This document shows positions 23,060-33,375 of a DNA stretch of 36,570 nucleotides, piece by piece (position 1 is the first letter of the stretch; every line of letters begins with the position of its first letter). Under the pieces are notes generated by a model. That model was not told the DNA's origin and did no database searches. It saw nothing but the letters and a program-made list of their open reading frames with translations. Where the stretch lies: the NCBI GenBank assembly GCA_025363015.1, contig JANYEQ010000064.1:1-36570 (forward strand), written 5' to 3'. This stretch comes from Bacteroidota bacterium. GTDB taxonomy: Bacteria; Bacteroidota; Bacteroidia; B-17B0; Aurantibacillaceae. The translations under genes were made by a program, and so were the position numbers.

Positions 23060-26000
23060 TTAAAATTTAAATCCAATTACCATAATATCATCGGTTTGTG
23101 GGCTGGTGCCACTCCAAATATTTAAAGTGTCTGAAATAAAATCAGATTGTTTTTCAAAAGGTAAATCGGCTGCTTGAAAAATAGTTTGTTTAAAGCGCGC
23201 CGCAGAAAACTTTTTTTGACGATTACCGCCAAATTGATCTTTAAAGCCATCACTAAATAAATAAAATAATTTATTTGGTTCGTAGGGTATAAAGGTTGTT
23301 TTAAATTCGGCATTATCGTTTTCTCCAATAGAGTAGCGGTGGGCTTTTAAATCAATAAGCGAATTATTTACAATATAGTAAGCATCGTTTTTAGCACCCG
23401 AGTAATAGGCATTGTTGTTTACTAAGTTTAGTGTTATTACGCTAGCATCCATCCCATCTCTAATATTATCGGCTTTTAAATTTAGTTGATGATAAAATAA
23501 ATGATTTAAGCGTGTTAAAATTTCACCTGGTAAATACACATTTTCTTCGTACACAATTTTATTAAGCAACGAGGTACCAACAATACTTAGCATTGCCCCT
23601 GGCACACCATGCCCTGTACAATCGCCAGCAAATATGATTAATAAATCTTTATGTTTACCCACCCAAAAAAAATCGCCACTCACTTTATCTTTTGGCTTAT
23701 AATAAATAAAACTATTTGTAATACTGGCTTTTAGGGTATCTTGTCCAACAAAAATAGCACGTTGTATACGTTCTGCATAAGTAATGCTATCCATTAATTC
23801 TGCACGCTGTTGTTGTATTTCGGCGGTACGTTGTTCAATAATTTCTTCTAACCTAATTCTGTTTAATCGCGCAGATTTTACCCTTAAATAAAAAACTAAT
23901 AGTATTATTAAAACAACTACTATTATTATTAAATAATAAAACCACTTTGCTTTATAAAAGGGCGGTATTACTTTTATGGTTAGGCTAAATGGTTCGGCGC
24001 ACCATATTTGATCGGCATTTGCACCCATTACTTCTAATTGATACGTGCCAGGCTGTAAATCATTATAAATTACAAAGTTTGCACCAAGGGGTTTTTGCCA
24101 TTCAGTTTCGTATGGTAAAAACCTAAATTTAAAACTGTTTTTTTCAGGAAAATTAAAGTCTAAGATTGTAAAATCTATTTTAAATGAATTTTGATTTTCG
24201 GTTAACTCTATTTGCTGCCCATTACTTAAATTTTTTAATGAGAACCCATTTCCTAAACCTTCAAATTTTGTAACATCTATTTTTGGCAAATTAAAATGAG
24301 AAACTTGAAAATCTGGATTAAAAATTGCTAAGCCTGATTGGGTGGCAATGTAAAAGTAGCCATCTAAAAAATCGAGCTGGTGTATGGTCTCAGAAGGTAA
24401 TCCATCATCGGTTGTAATTTCGGTAATATCGTTAGTTGTATAATTCCATTTTACTAAACCATTATCGGTGGCCATCCACACGTAGTTTTTATAAATAATA
24501 CTACTTTTTATTTCAGGAAAATAATCGGTTTTATTTTTATATACGATGGTATATTTATTAGTTTTCGGATAAAATTTTAATAAACCTAAATATTTTGAGG
24601 AGAGTAATACTATACTATCGTTTAAAACCATAGCATTTGTAATTTCGCCAACATCGGGTAATTCAATTTTTTCGGACTTATAAGTAGTAGGGTTTAATTT
24701 TAATAAGCCATTGGTATAAGAAAAATATATGGCATTTTTAAATGTAAAATTAGTGTAAAAAATATTTTTTATACTTAAAGGTTGCGTTATAAAAGTAGAA
24801 GTTTCGGTTGCTTTATCAAATACAATTATTTCGCCAATACCGCCAAGTACCAAGTGTTTTTGGTTTATGGGGTTGGTAAGCATATTGGCAATATAATGTT
24901 CTTGAAACTTAAAATAACTTTTAGAGGTAAAGCTATTATTTTGGTTATTAAAGGAAAGTTTTTGAAATAAATTTTGCCCACCAACATACACATTTCCGCT
25001 ATCATCTTCAATAAATTGATTTACAAAACGCTCAGCGTTTTTAATTTGTGCATTGGGTCCAAAATTTATGGTTTTTTTATTTAATTGGTTGTACACCGAA
25101 AATCCTTCACCATCGAGCCCAGCATAAATTAAATGATTGTGTTTTTTACTGGCTAAAACCGAAATGGTAATGTTATTTAAAAATGAGTTTTGTAAATCTT
25201 GATAATTGCGTTTTATAATTTGCAAATCTGGTTTTCGACTGGTTAATTTTTGCAAACCTACATCGCAACCTATCCATAAAATATCGTTTTCATCTTTACA
25301 TAACGCCCAACATTTATTACTCATTAATGATTTTGGGTTATCTGGGTCATTTTGATAAATTTTAAATTCTTTTTTATCAATATCAAATGCTGTTAAACCA
25401 AAACTCCAATAGCACTGCCAAATGGTATTATCTTTGGTATCTGTAAAGGTTATGTTTGAATAAAAATTATTAGGCGCTTTGTATTTTGTTTGTTTATAGT
25501 TGGTGGGGTTAATGGATATTAAACCATCATCAACACTTACCCAAATATTACCCAAATAATCTTCAGAAATACCCGAAAAACCTGATAAACCTCCCTCTAA
25601 AGGGGTAAGTTCTTCAACTTTTAACTTATTAATATTGCATTTAAAAACGCGCGAAGTAGGGGTATTATTTACTATTTTTTTTACGCCTAACCACAAATTA
25701 TTTAATCTATCAAAGCACATACTTTGTATTGCCCAGCCTTCAAATAAATGTAATTTGCCATATTTTAATTCTTGTAAACTATTTTTTTGTTCGTTAAATA
25801 AATAAATGCCATCACCTGTGCCTATTATTTTTTCGCCTTTAGTATTATTAGCAATGCAGGTTATATTATTTTTTCGTTTATAATTTTTTTGTGTAGTATC
25901 TATTTTTATGCGTGTAAATAAATTTGTACTGTAATTGTAAATGTTTAAACCTTTGCGTGTACCAATTAAAATTTTATTTATATCTAGTTGGTTAAAGCAA

Positions 26001-26263
26001 GTAATTACGGGGTTACTAAGACTGTTGGTATCGTTTTGAAAGCTTCGGTATTTTTCAAATTCGTAGCCATTGTATTTATTTAAACCTGCTAAAGTACCTA
26101 CCCATAGGTAACCTTTTTGATCTTGAAATAAGGTGCTAACAAATGAATTACTTAGGTTACGAGAATCAATTTTATCAAAAACGGCGTTTTGCGAGTTTTG
26201 AGATTGTTGTTTAAAAAACAAAAACACATAAATAATAAATAACAATTTTTTATTTAAACGCAT
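23060..26263 (-). CDS. Reg_prop/Y_Y_Y periplasmic sensor fused to a SpoIIE-type phosphatase
   Basis: Membrane signalling protein of 1067 residues. ATG at 26263 gives a good signal anchor (MRLNKKLLFIIYVFLFF); the TTG at 26281 is less likely. About 25-690 is a two-propeller region of Reg_prop blades (DQKGYLWVGTLAGLNKYNG and many variants). Then a Y_Y_Y domain (about 694-760, FRFLPYETEW ... LQPGTYQLEV), a transmembrane helix (about 774-795), a short coiled coil, and a PP2C/SpoIIE serine phosphatase (about 854-1067) with KDKVSGDFFW, AGDCTGHGVPGAM, RDGMDASV, FSDGFKDQF and TDDIMVIGF metal and catalytic motifs. There is no histidine kinase or DNA-binding domain, so the output is probably dephosphorylation of an anti-sigma-antagonist-like target. 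Confidence 0.92.
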   Translation of the reverse strand: MRLNKKLLFIIYVFLFFKQQSQNSQNAVFDKIDSRNLSNSFVSTLFQDQKGYLWVGTLAGLNKYNGYEFEKYRSFQNDTNSLSNPVITCFNQLDINKILIGTRKGLNIYNYSTNLFTRIKIDTTQKNYKRKNNITCIANNTKGEKIIGTGDGIYLFNEQKNSLQELKYGKLHLFEGWAIQSMCFDRLNNLWLGVKKIVNNTPTSRVFKCNINKLKVEELTPLEGGLSGFSGISEDYLGNIWVSVDDGLISINPTNYKQTKYKAPNNFYSNITFTDTKDNTIWQCYWSFGLTAFDIDKKEFKIYQNDPDNPKSLMSNKCWALCKDENDILWIGCDVGLQKLTSRKPDLQIIKRNYQDLQNSFLNNITISVLASKKHNHLIYAGLDGEGFSVYNQLNKKTINFGPNAQIKNAERFVNQFIEDDSGNVYVGGQNLFQKLSFNNQNNSFTSKSYFKFQEHYIANMLTNPINQKHLVLGGIGEIIVFDKATETSTFITQPLSIKNIFYTNFTFKNAIYFSYTNGLLKLNPTTYKSEKIELPDVGEITNAMVLNDSIVLLSSKYLGLLKFYPKTNKYTIVYKNKTDYFPEIKSSIIYKNYVWMATDNGLVKWNYTTNDITEITTDDGLPSETIHQLDFLDGYFYIATQSGLAIFNPDFQVSHFNLPKIDVTKFEGLGNGFSLKNLSNGQQIELTENQNSFKIDFTILDFNFPEKNSFKFRFLPYETEWQKPLGANFVIYNDLQPGTYQLEVMGANADQIWCAEPFSLTIKVIPPFYKAKWFYYLIIIVVVLIILLVFYLRVKSARLNRIRLEEIIEQRTAEIQQQRAELMDSITYAERIQRAIFVGQDTLKASITNSFIYYKPKDKVSGDFFWVGKHKDLLIIFAGDCTGHGVPGAMLSIVGTSLLNKIVYEENVYLPGEILTRLNHLFYHQLNLKADNIRDGMDASVITLNLVNNNAYYSGAKNDAYYIVNNSLIDLKAHRYSIGENDNAEFKTTFIPYEPNKLFYLFSDGFKDQFGGNRQKKFSAARFKQTIFQAADLPFEKQSDFISDTLNIWSGTSPQTDDIMVIGFKF

Positions 26264-26305
26264 AGAAATCACTAATTTCAAAGTTACTAAATATTTTAGA
26301 TTAAG

Positions 26306-27583
26306 CTAAAGTAATTCACTTAATACGCTACCAAATCGATAAACATCTAAAAAAGAGTTATAAAGTGGTACTGGTGCACAACGAATAACGTTTGGTTCTC
26401 TCCAATCTGGTATTACTCCGTTTGCAATGAGCTTATTGTAAAGCTCTTTTCCGTATCCGTTTGCTACAATTGAAATTTGGCAGCCTCTGTTTTGAAGTGG
26501 GGTAATTATTTGTAAGCAATTATTTTTTTGTTTGTTTATTTCGTCAATTACAAATTGTAAATAATCGGTTAATTGTTTACTTTTTTTATTTAAATTTTCC
26601 ATCCCTACTTCGTTAAAAATAGTTAGGCTAGCATGGCAAGCGGCCATACTCAGTATGGGTGCGTTGCTTAATTGCCAACGTTCGGCACTTTCAATGGGTA
26701 CAAATGTTTTATCCATTAAAAAGCGTGTTTTTTTATCATGTCCCCACCAACCTGCAAACAAAGGTAAGTTAGTACTTTTGTGATGAGTTTCGTGAACAAA
26801 AGCGCCAGCAACGCTTCCGGGCCCACTGTTTAAATATTTATAACTGCACCAAGCGGCAAAATCAACCTTCCAATCATGTAATTGTAAATCTAAATTTCCG
26901 GCAGCGTGTGCTAAATCAAATCCAACAACCGCCCCTGCTTTATGCCCAGCCTCTGTTATGGCTTTCATATCAAATACTTGGCCGCTAAAATAATTTACGC
27001 CACCTATCATTATTAGAGCTAATTCATCTTTATATTTTTCAATTGCTTCAAAAATATCGACTTCGTTAATACAGTGTTCTCCTTCACGGGGTGTAATCTC
27101 TATGATTGCATCTTCAACATTAAAATTATGAAATTTAACTTGCGATTGAAGGGCGTATTGGTCGCTAGGAAAAGCTTTTGCTTCACATAAAATTTTATAA
27201 CGTTGAGGTGTAGGACGATAAAAACTTACCATTAGTAAATGTAAATTAACGGTAAGTTGGTTCATCATTACTGTTTCACTGGGCAAAGCACCTACTACTT
27301 TTGCCATTTTATGAGTTAATAATTCATGGTAGGATAGCCAAGGATTTTGCGCTAAAAAATGCCCTTCTACACCATATTTTGCCCAATCGTTTAATTCTTG
27401 TTCAATATAACTTTTTGTAATTTTTGGCTGAAGTCCTAACGAATTACCAGTAAAATAAACCATATCATTACCATTGTGTTGTGGTATATAAAATTGGTTT
27501 CGATAATTTTTTAGGTCATCAATATCATCTAACTGTTTTGCAAATGCGGCTGTGTTTTGAAATAAGGTAGTAGTGTTAGGCAT
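26306..27583 (-). CDS. kynU: Kynureninase
   Basis: PLP-dependent hydrolase of 425 residues that cleaves kynurenine or 3-hydroxykynurenine to anthranilate or 3-hydroxyanthranilate plus alanine, in tryptophan breakdown or NAD synthesis. Family signs are YFTGNSLGLQP (43-53), DLAHAAGN (223-230), WCSYKYLNSGPGS with the PLP lysine at 249, GWWGHDKKTRF, and RCAPVPLYNSFLDVYRF near the end. The length matches typical kynureninases. No other kynurenine gene (tdo, kmo, haao) is in the window. It sits between the sensor and the large outer-membrane protein gene. Confidence 0.95.
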   Translation of the reverse strand: MPNTTTLFQNTAAFAKQLDDIDDLKNYRNQFYIPQHNGNDMVYFTGNSLGLQPKITKSYIEQELNDWAKYGVEGHFLAQNPWLSYHELLTHKMAKVVGALPSETVMMNQLTVNLHLLMVSFYRPTPQRYKILCEAKAFPSDQYALQSQVKFHNFNVEDAIIEITPREGEHCINEVDIFEAIEKYKDELALIMIGGVNYFSGQVFDMKAITEAGHKAGAVVGFDLAHAAGNLDLQLHDWKVDFAAWCSYKYLNSGPGSVAGAFVHETHHKSTNLPLFAGWWGHDKKTRFLMDKTFVPIESAERWQLSNAPILSMAACHASLTIFNEVGMENLNKKSKQLTDYLQFVIDEINKQKNNCLQIITPLQNRGCQISIVANGYGKELYNKLIANGVIPDWREPNVIRCAPVPLYNSFLDVYRFGSVLSELL

Positions 27584-27651
27584 ATTAGTTTATAGAGATG
27601 CTAATGTAATATTTTTTTAAATAGTATAAAGAATACTCAATTAAATTATTT

Positions 27652-30600
27652 TTAAAAATAGGCTCTAATTTGTGCGCCACCCAAATGCACTGTATTTGTA
27701 TTGGGGCTTTTGCGGGCATTGTAATTAATACTTATTTGTATGTTGCTACTTAAGTTACGTTGGTAATTTATTTCCCAGGTAAAATTTTGTCCAATATTTA
27801 AAGCGTTTAGCATTTCATAAGCTAAGGGCGAGTTTTGTAAATCGTTAAAAGATATATTTATATAATCGGCTCGAGCTGTTAAACTTCCTTTTTCGGTTTG
27901 ATTATATTTTAACTCTAAAGCATAAGTATTTAAATTAGCTTTTTGAAAGCCACCCTCTATTTTATTTTGTTTTTGATTGTATTTATAAATGGCACTTATT
28001 CTAAAATAAGTATTGGGTTGAAATACTAATTTTTGCTCCGTTTCAAGCCCATAAATAAAAAAATTACGGTTGCTAAAAAATTGCGATTTATTTCCTTTTT
28101 CGATGATTGAATTATTACTATTGATGGCCCAAGCTTTTAAAAAATTTAGTCGCCATTTTATTTCGTGCGATTCTAAATTTCTACTCTCAATACCATTGGT
28201 TAATAATTGCCGCGACTGATTTTTAATGTAAGTATAATCAGCGCCAAATACCGCACTTGTTTGATTAAAAAAAACACTGCCTCGCAAATTATTATTTTTG
28301 GATAATAGCAAACTATCTATGGCATTAAAAAAGGGATTGTAATTATTTGCATCGTTATTATTAGATGTTTTATTATCTTTTCTAAATACCGTTTGTAATA
28401 CAAACCGATTTACAAATTTACCCAAATTGTTTTTTGGCAGTTTTAATAACGACGATGGGCGGATGGTGGTAGAAATACTTACTTGATTTTGTAATACTTT
28501 TACGTATTGATTGGTAGGAGTATAAATTCTAATAAAGCGTGCTTGATCTGTAAATTGTGCAATTTCAAATTCGTTTAATTCTTTAATTGTATTGTTGTTA
28601 TAATCTTTCCATGCGTATTGGCCTTGCCCAGGAGCAACTTCTAAATAATAAAATTCACGTTTATTTTCAACGCCATAGCCGGTTTCGTAAAAAATACTAG
28701 CAGTAATTAATCCTTTAAAGTAACGTGGATTATATTCTACTCGGTTTAGCAACGTATTATCTGGTTTTAAAAAAGTGCCCACTACATTTTTTAACTCTAA
28801 TTTACGATAGGTTACTAACACCGTTATAGGATTGTTTTTTATGGAGTAAATGCTGCTTTGTAAACCAATATTTTGAGCATAGGTACTATCTTTTAATTGG
28901 TTGCCATAATTTAATTTATCTCTTCGTTCTTTATAAAATAATTTAATGCCATTTTTACTACTATCGGCATTACTAATACTACCCTCCCATTCCCAAAACT
29001 GGTAGGCACGTGGCAATAATACTTTATCAAAACTTTTTTTAAATAAATTGTTTTCAAATTCATCACTGTATGTAAGTTTTATTTTATTTATTTTTTGAGA
29101 GAGTATGGTTTTATGTCTGTAAAATTCGGTAAGCTGAAAGTTTAAATTATCTTGGGTGGTTAAATAACTACCATTATAAGATGCTACTGATTTTTTTGTA
29201 ACGTATTTTGCAAATACATTGTTGCGTACGCCTTGGTAATTATTACCTTCGTTAAACACATGCACATTGTAGGTGATGGCATTACCATTGGTTTTTGCTA
29301 GGCCTACTTCAGCATTAGCAATGTGTTGGTCGTTAAGTAAAATAGCAGTTAAGGGGCGATTCCAATCTCTATCAAATTCAATACTTCTAAACCGTTCAAT
29401 TTGATTAAATTGTTTTTGTACAAATTCGTAATTTACATTGTAAATAAATTTAGTACTAACGGTTTGTAACTGTTTACTAACGGTATCTACCTTTGACTTT
29501 AAGATAATTTGATTTTTGCTTATTACTTTTACGCCACTGCCCTCATCGTTACCTTTATTTTCGGTACTAAATTTATTAATATCATTTTTTGTATAAACGC
29601 CCTCTACGTTTACAAAATTATTTTGGGTAATGGAATAGTTTATACCACTTGTTAGCATTTGAGTTTGTTTGGGTGTTACCAAAGGTATAACGGGTTCATA
29701 ACTGCCTTGGGGTATACCTAAAATGGGAGCAGTCCATTTATATACGCGTCCGTTTGCTGTGGAACTTATTTGGTTGTAATTACCTTTATTGGCACCCATA
29801 TTACTAAATTTTAAACGGTATTTTGCGCTATCGGGGTTTTGGCTATATACATAAATAGAGGTGTAGGTTACGCTATTTAGGGTACTGTCTTTTTTCCAAT
29901 AAAAGACATCGCTATTGTTAAAAGCAGCAATTTCTGCACCGCTATACACGGCTTTATCTAATGTATCGCCTACAGCAATTAATACGTTTTTTTGTGCTTG
30001 TGTTAAGGTTTGTTGTAAGGGCCTGTTTTTATTATCTTGTTCGCTAAAAAAATTAAAATAGCAGGTTACTTTTTTGCTTTGAACCTCCTCGCTAAACATA
30101 AATAAGGAGCGGGCATAATTACGTTCGGCGTATTGAAATTCGGCTACAATACGTTTATCTTTTGTAATTAATTGGCGGGCAGTAAAGGTTAATTCGCCTG
30201 TATTATAATCAATTATATAATCGTTTTCTTGCCCACGTTGTAATAATTTTCCATCAATGTAAATTTTTTCGGTACCACTTAAAATAATTATAAAAGGTTC
30301 ATTATTGGCGCCACGCAAGCGGTAGGGACCTTGATTGTTTTCTGTGCCAAAAAATACTTGGCGACTAAATTTGCCACGCGAAACAGCCCCTGCAATTTGA
30401 GTTTTAAAAACAAGTGGTTTTTTACTGGTACTATCTTTATAAACGTTTTCTAAAAAAGCTCCTTGTGCGCGTTTGTAAAAATTCATAAAGTATCCGTTTG
30501 TAGGTTTGCTTAATTGATAATCGCCTACTACTAATTTTGTAGAGGTATTATTTAATTGAATAAATACTTTATCAAATTCTTGTAATTGCGCTGTTGTTCC

Positions 30601-31164
30601 ATCGGCCTGAAAAGGAATGTTGTTGTCAGTAGCAGCCAATACCATGTCTATTTCGGGGGTTAGTTTACCACTTACTTGTAGGTTTAGATTAGAATTTACA
30701 ACCACATCTTGATTGTTACCAAAACTTATACCTCTACTAATATTTCCATTTTTTGTTAAGCCATCGTTTACAAATAAATCGTTTTGTTTTGTAGATGAAT
30801 TGTAGTTAATGGTGTAAGGGTTGTTAGGGCGAGATAAATCGGTATATAAATTAGCAGCATTTTTATGAAAGAAATTATATTCAAAGTTATATGGAAAACG
30901 TTTATACGAAACGATAATGCTATCGGGTTTTTTAGTAAAAATTAAAGCATGTAATTTATAATTTATTGTTGGTGCTAATAAACTATCATTAGAGGGAAAT
31001 ACTTTATAAGTTATACTTCCGGGCATTAAACTTAAACTATCTAACACCAACGTATCAGTTGGAGTTTTAAATAATTTTTGTTTGTTAGTTTGAAATACTT
31101 GTGCGTTTCCTTTTAAATAAAAAAAGAAAATAACAATGAGTATAAATATGCGTTTAATTAACAC
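27652..31164 (-). CDS. Very large predicted outer-membrane protein, uncharacterised Bacteroidota family
   Basis: Protein of 1170 residues. The start is GTG at 31164: an in-frame stop lies five codons upstream and no earlier ATG exists. A signal peptide (1-21, ending KGNAQ) is followed by a conserved-looking block (about 138-235): GNISRGISFGNNQDVVVNS, then LAATDNNIPFQADG, EFDKVFIQL, VVGDYQLSKP, GYFMNFYKRAQGA. The rest is beta-rich, ending in AQIRAYF with a terminal Phe as in outer-membrane barrels. This conserved block recalls a repeat seen in SprA-like T9SS channel proteins, but it is less than half the SprA length, so I do not call it SprA. Its function is unknown. Confidence 0.6.
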   Translation of the reverse strand: MLIKRIFILIVIFFFYLKGNAQVFQTNKQKLFKTPTDTLVLDSLSLMPGSITYKVFPSNDSLLAPTINYKLHALIFTKKPDSIIVSYKRFPYNFEYNFFHKNAANLYTDLSRPNNPYTINYNSSTKQNDLFVNDGLTKNGNISRGISFGNNQDVVVNSNLNLQVSGKLTPEIDMVLAATDNNIPFQADGTTAQLQEFDKVFIQLNNTSTKLVVGDYQLSKPTNGYFMNFYKRAQGAFLENVYKDSTSKKPLVFKTQIAGAVSRGKFSRQVFFGTENNQGPYRLRGANNEPFIIILSGTEKIYIDGKLLQRGQENDYIIDYNTGELTFTARQLITKDKRIVAEFQYAERNYARSLFMFSEEVQSKKVTCYFNFFSEQDNKNRPLQQTLTQAQKNVLIAVGDTLDKAVYSGAEIAAFNNSDVFYWKKDSTLNSVTYTSIYVYSQNPDSAKYRLKFSNMGANKGNYNQISSTANGRVYKWTAPILGIPQGSYEPVIPLVTPKQTQMLTSGINYSITQNNFVNVEGVYTKNDINKFSTENKGNDEGSGVKVISKNQIILKSKVDTVSKQLQTVSTKFIYNVNYEFVQKQFNQIERFRSIEFDRDWNRPLTAILLNDQHIANAEVGLAKTNGNAITYNVHVFNEGNNYQGVRNNVFAKYVTKKSVASYNGSYLTTQDNLNFQLTEFYRHKTILSQKINKIKLTYSDEFENNLFKKSFDKVLLPRAYQFWEWEGSISNADSSKNGIKLFYKERRDKLNYGNQLKDSTYAQNIGLQSSIYSIKNNPITVLVTYRKLELKNVVGTFLKPDNTLLNRVEYNPRYFKGLITASIFYETGYGVENKREFYYLEVAPGQGQYAWKDYNNNTIKELNEFEIAQFTDQARFIRIYTPTNQYVKVLQNQVSISTTIRPSSLLKLPKNNLGKFVNRFVLQTVFRKDNKTSNNNDANNYNPFFNAIDSLLLSKNNNLRGSVFFNQTSAVFGADYTYIKNQSRQLLTNGIESRNLESHEIKWRLNFLKAWAINSNNSIIEKGNKSQFFSNRNFFIYGLETEQKLVFQPNTYFRISAIYKYNQKQNKIEGGFQKANLNTYALELKYNQTEKGSLTARADYINISFNDLQNSPLAYEMLNALNIGQNFTWEINYQRNLSSNIQISINYNARKSPNTNTVHLGGAQIRAYF

Positions 31165-31295
31165 TATAGGATAACGTTATTAAAGGTAATAAATTGTGGC
31201 AAATGTGATAAAAATGCAATATTGGCTTTAATTAATTGAGCCATAAAAAAAGAAAATAAAAAGTTTAAATAGGCTCTAAGCGTATCCATTTTAAA

Positions 31296-33359
31296 TTAAA
31301 TGGTCATGTATCTTTTTCTAATAAACCATTCGGCACTTAAAAGCGCAAGGAGTATAAAAATTAGCCATTTTAATTCGATTAATGGATTTGTAGTAGTTTG
31401 CGAGTAAGTAATTGGTTTTATTAATTGGTTATTTAAAATTTGAGTTTCTAAATTAGTTAAAGCATTTGGGTAAACTAATTTGCCACCCGTTTTAGTTGCT
31501 AATTGAAATAATAAATTGTGATTAGCAACCGTATTTATTTTTTCGGAAATAAGTTCTTTTACAACTATACTGCCTTGTTTTATAAGCATTTCATTATTTA
31601 CTTTTGTTTTGGCTTCATATTTATACTCTCCTGCTGAAAGCAAACCTATATTGAGTTTGTAAGCGTTTTGGCTTTTGCTAAATGTGTAATTAAATTTCTT
31701 TTTATCGCTATTTGTAAGTGTTAAAATAACATCAGGCTCAGTAACTAATTCGTAACTTTTATTGTAAACTTCGGCACTTAATTCAACGGTTTCATTTTCG
31801 CTACAAATTTTTGGCGCTGTAATTCTAAAAAAACTTTTATCACTTTTTACAGATAAGTATTGAATAGATTTGCTTATTAATTCGTTAAATAAGTTAGTGT
31901 TAGTATGCTCAGCAAAATCGCGCAATTTCCAACGCCATAAACCATCGCCAATAAAAATGGCATTTTTTAATCCGTTTATTTCGTTAAAAATTAATAGTGG
32001 GTTTTCAGTTTCTATTGAGCCAATACGTTGGTTAATGAGGCTACTGGCACCATTACTTAAACTGTAATTTCCAAAAAAAGTTTTTAAGGGAGGTAATTCT
32101 TTCATTAATTTTTTAAGCTCATCGCTTACCATAAATAAGCCAAATGTTTTATTAATACTGGGCTCAGCATCGTTAAATTTATTTAGCGATGTACTAATTT
32201 TTAATCCATTTAAGTTATCGGTGGTGGTTGGGTTTACAATCCATACCGGCACATTATTTAGTTTACAATCGTTAATTAACGTTTGATTTGAAGCATTAAA
32301 ACCATGAATAATCACTAAACTATAAGGCTTTATTGTTTTTTTAAAATCAGCTGCTAAGTCATAATCAACGTCGTAAGTAGTACTATTTAAAATGGCATCT
32401 TTTATGGCAGCTACATCGGGGTGAGGGGCATTGGCTAGCACTACTATTTTTTCGCGATTATCAATTACTTCAATAATAAATTGTTGTGAATTGTTTAAAC
32501 TATTTTTTTCTCCCTCTAAAACAGTGGTCGTTACAAAATAGCGTTGCACGCCCGAAACGCCAGCATTGATGGTAAAATTACAGGTACTTAAATAATTATT
32601 GGCATTTATTTTAATAGTTTGCTGTGCAATTTTTTGTGCATTATGCAAAACAGAAACGGTAACTTCTTTCCCAATAAAATTTTTAGCAGATACTAAAACT
32701 TCTACCGGAAAATTATTGCCTAAATAGGCTATTTGATTGTAATTTATTTTTTGAATGGCCACATCTTTAATTTCGTTGGTATCGCCCATGGCTATTGTAT
32801 ATACAGGGTAACCTAATTTTTCGATGACGAAAAGTGGGTTTGCCCCTTTGTTGTAAATACCATCGCTTGCAATAATTAAAGCGCCAATATTTTGATTACT
32901 ATAATTATTTTCAACATCATTAATTAAATTTTCAATATCGGTTTCTTTTTCGTTAAACTCAGGCGTTTTTGCCACTTGCGTTTTGCTACCAAATAAAATA
33001 GTTTTTACAGTAAACGTTTTACTAATAGTTTTGTTAAACGCGTTTAACTTTTTTAAAAATTCATTTTTTACAAAACTACTATCGGCTAATGCTACCATTG
33101 ACGATGAGTTATCAATAGCTAATAAAATAGTAGGGTTTTGGGTTTGATTTTTTACTTGTTTTAAAAAAATATTTAACAGCAAAAAAGCAACACAACTCAC
33201 AGTTAAAAATCTTAGTACTAATGAGGTGCTGTTTATTTTTTTGGGGACATCAACATTTTTTTTATTTTTAAAATAAAGAAGTAAGGTAAAACCAAATCCC
33301 AGCAAGGGGCATATTACAAAGTAATACCAAGGAGAATTATATATTATTTGAGAGAACAA
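31296..33359 (-). CDS. Membrane-anchored VWA-domain protein
   Basis: Protein of 687 residues. The start is TTG at 33359, since a TAA lies two codons upstream and no internal ATG precedes the conserved parts. Two N-terminal helices (about 10-30 and 48-66) are followed by a von Willebrand A-type domain with a MIDAS start AIDNSSSM (Asp83-x-Ser85-x-Ser87), an ASDGIYNKG metal-site segment (about 165), and beta-sandwich regions up to about 650. A C-terminal helix (about 660-680, LIFILLALLSAEWFI) follows. This layout, with both ends membrane-bound, resembles large BatA-like or chloride-channel-like VWA membrane proteins. Its partner is unknown; no MoxR ATPase is nearby. Confidence 0.8.
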   Translation of the reverse strand: MFSQIIYNSPWYYFVICPLLGFGFTLLLYFKNKKNVDVPKKINSTSLVLRFLTVSCVAFLLLNIFLKQVKNQTQNPTILLAIDNSSSMVALADSSFVKNEFLKKLNAFNKTISKTFTVKTILFGSKTQVAKTPEFNEKETDIENLINDVENNYSNQNIGALIIASDGIYNKGANPLFVIEKLGYPVYTIAMGDTNEIKDVAIQKINYNQIAYLGNNFPVEVLVSAKNFIGKEVTVSVLHNAQKIAQQTIKINANNYLSTCNFTINAGVSGVQRYFVTTTVLEGEKNSLNNSQQFIIEVIDNREKIVVLANAPHPDVAAIKDAILNSTTYDVDYDLAADFKKTIKPYSLVIIHGFNASNQTLINDCKLNNVPVWIVNPTTTDNLNGLKISTSLNKFNDAEPSINKTFGLFMVSDELKKLMKELPPLKTFFGNYSLSNGASSLINQRIGSIETENPLLIFNEINGLKNAIFIGDGLWRWKLRDFAEHTNTNLFNELISKSIQYLSVKSDKSFFRITAPKICSENETVELSAEVYNKSYELVTEPDVILTLTNSDKKKFNYTFSKSQNAYKLNIGLLSAGEYKYEAKTKVNNEMLIKQGSIVVKELISEKINTVANHNLLFQLATKTGGKLVYPNALTNLETQILNNQLIKPITYSQTTTNPLIELKWLIFILLALLSAEWFIRKRYMTI

Positions 33360-33375
33360 TTTTTATTTTTTACAG

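Noticed and set aside
31221-31247. TGGCT / AGCCA inverted repeat between the VWA and 1170-residue genes
   Set aside because: A 5-bp stem with a mismatch inside and no T-run on the minus strand where termination would be needed.
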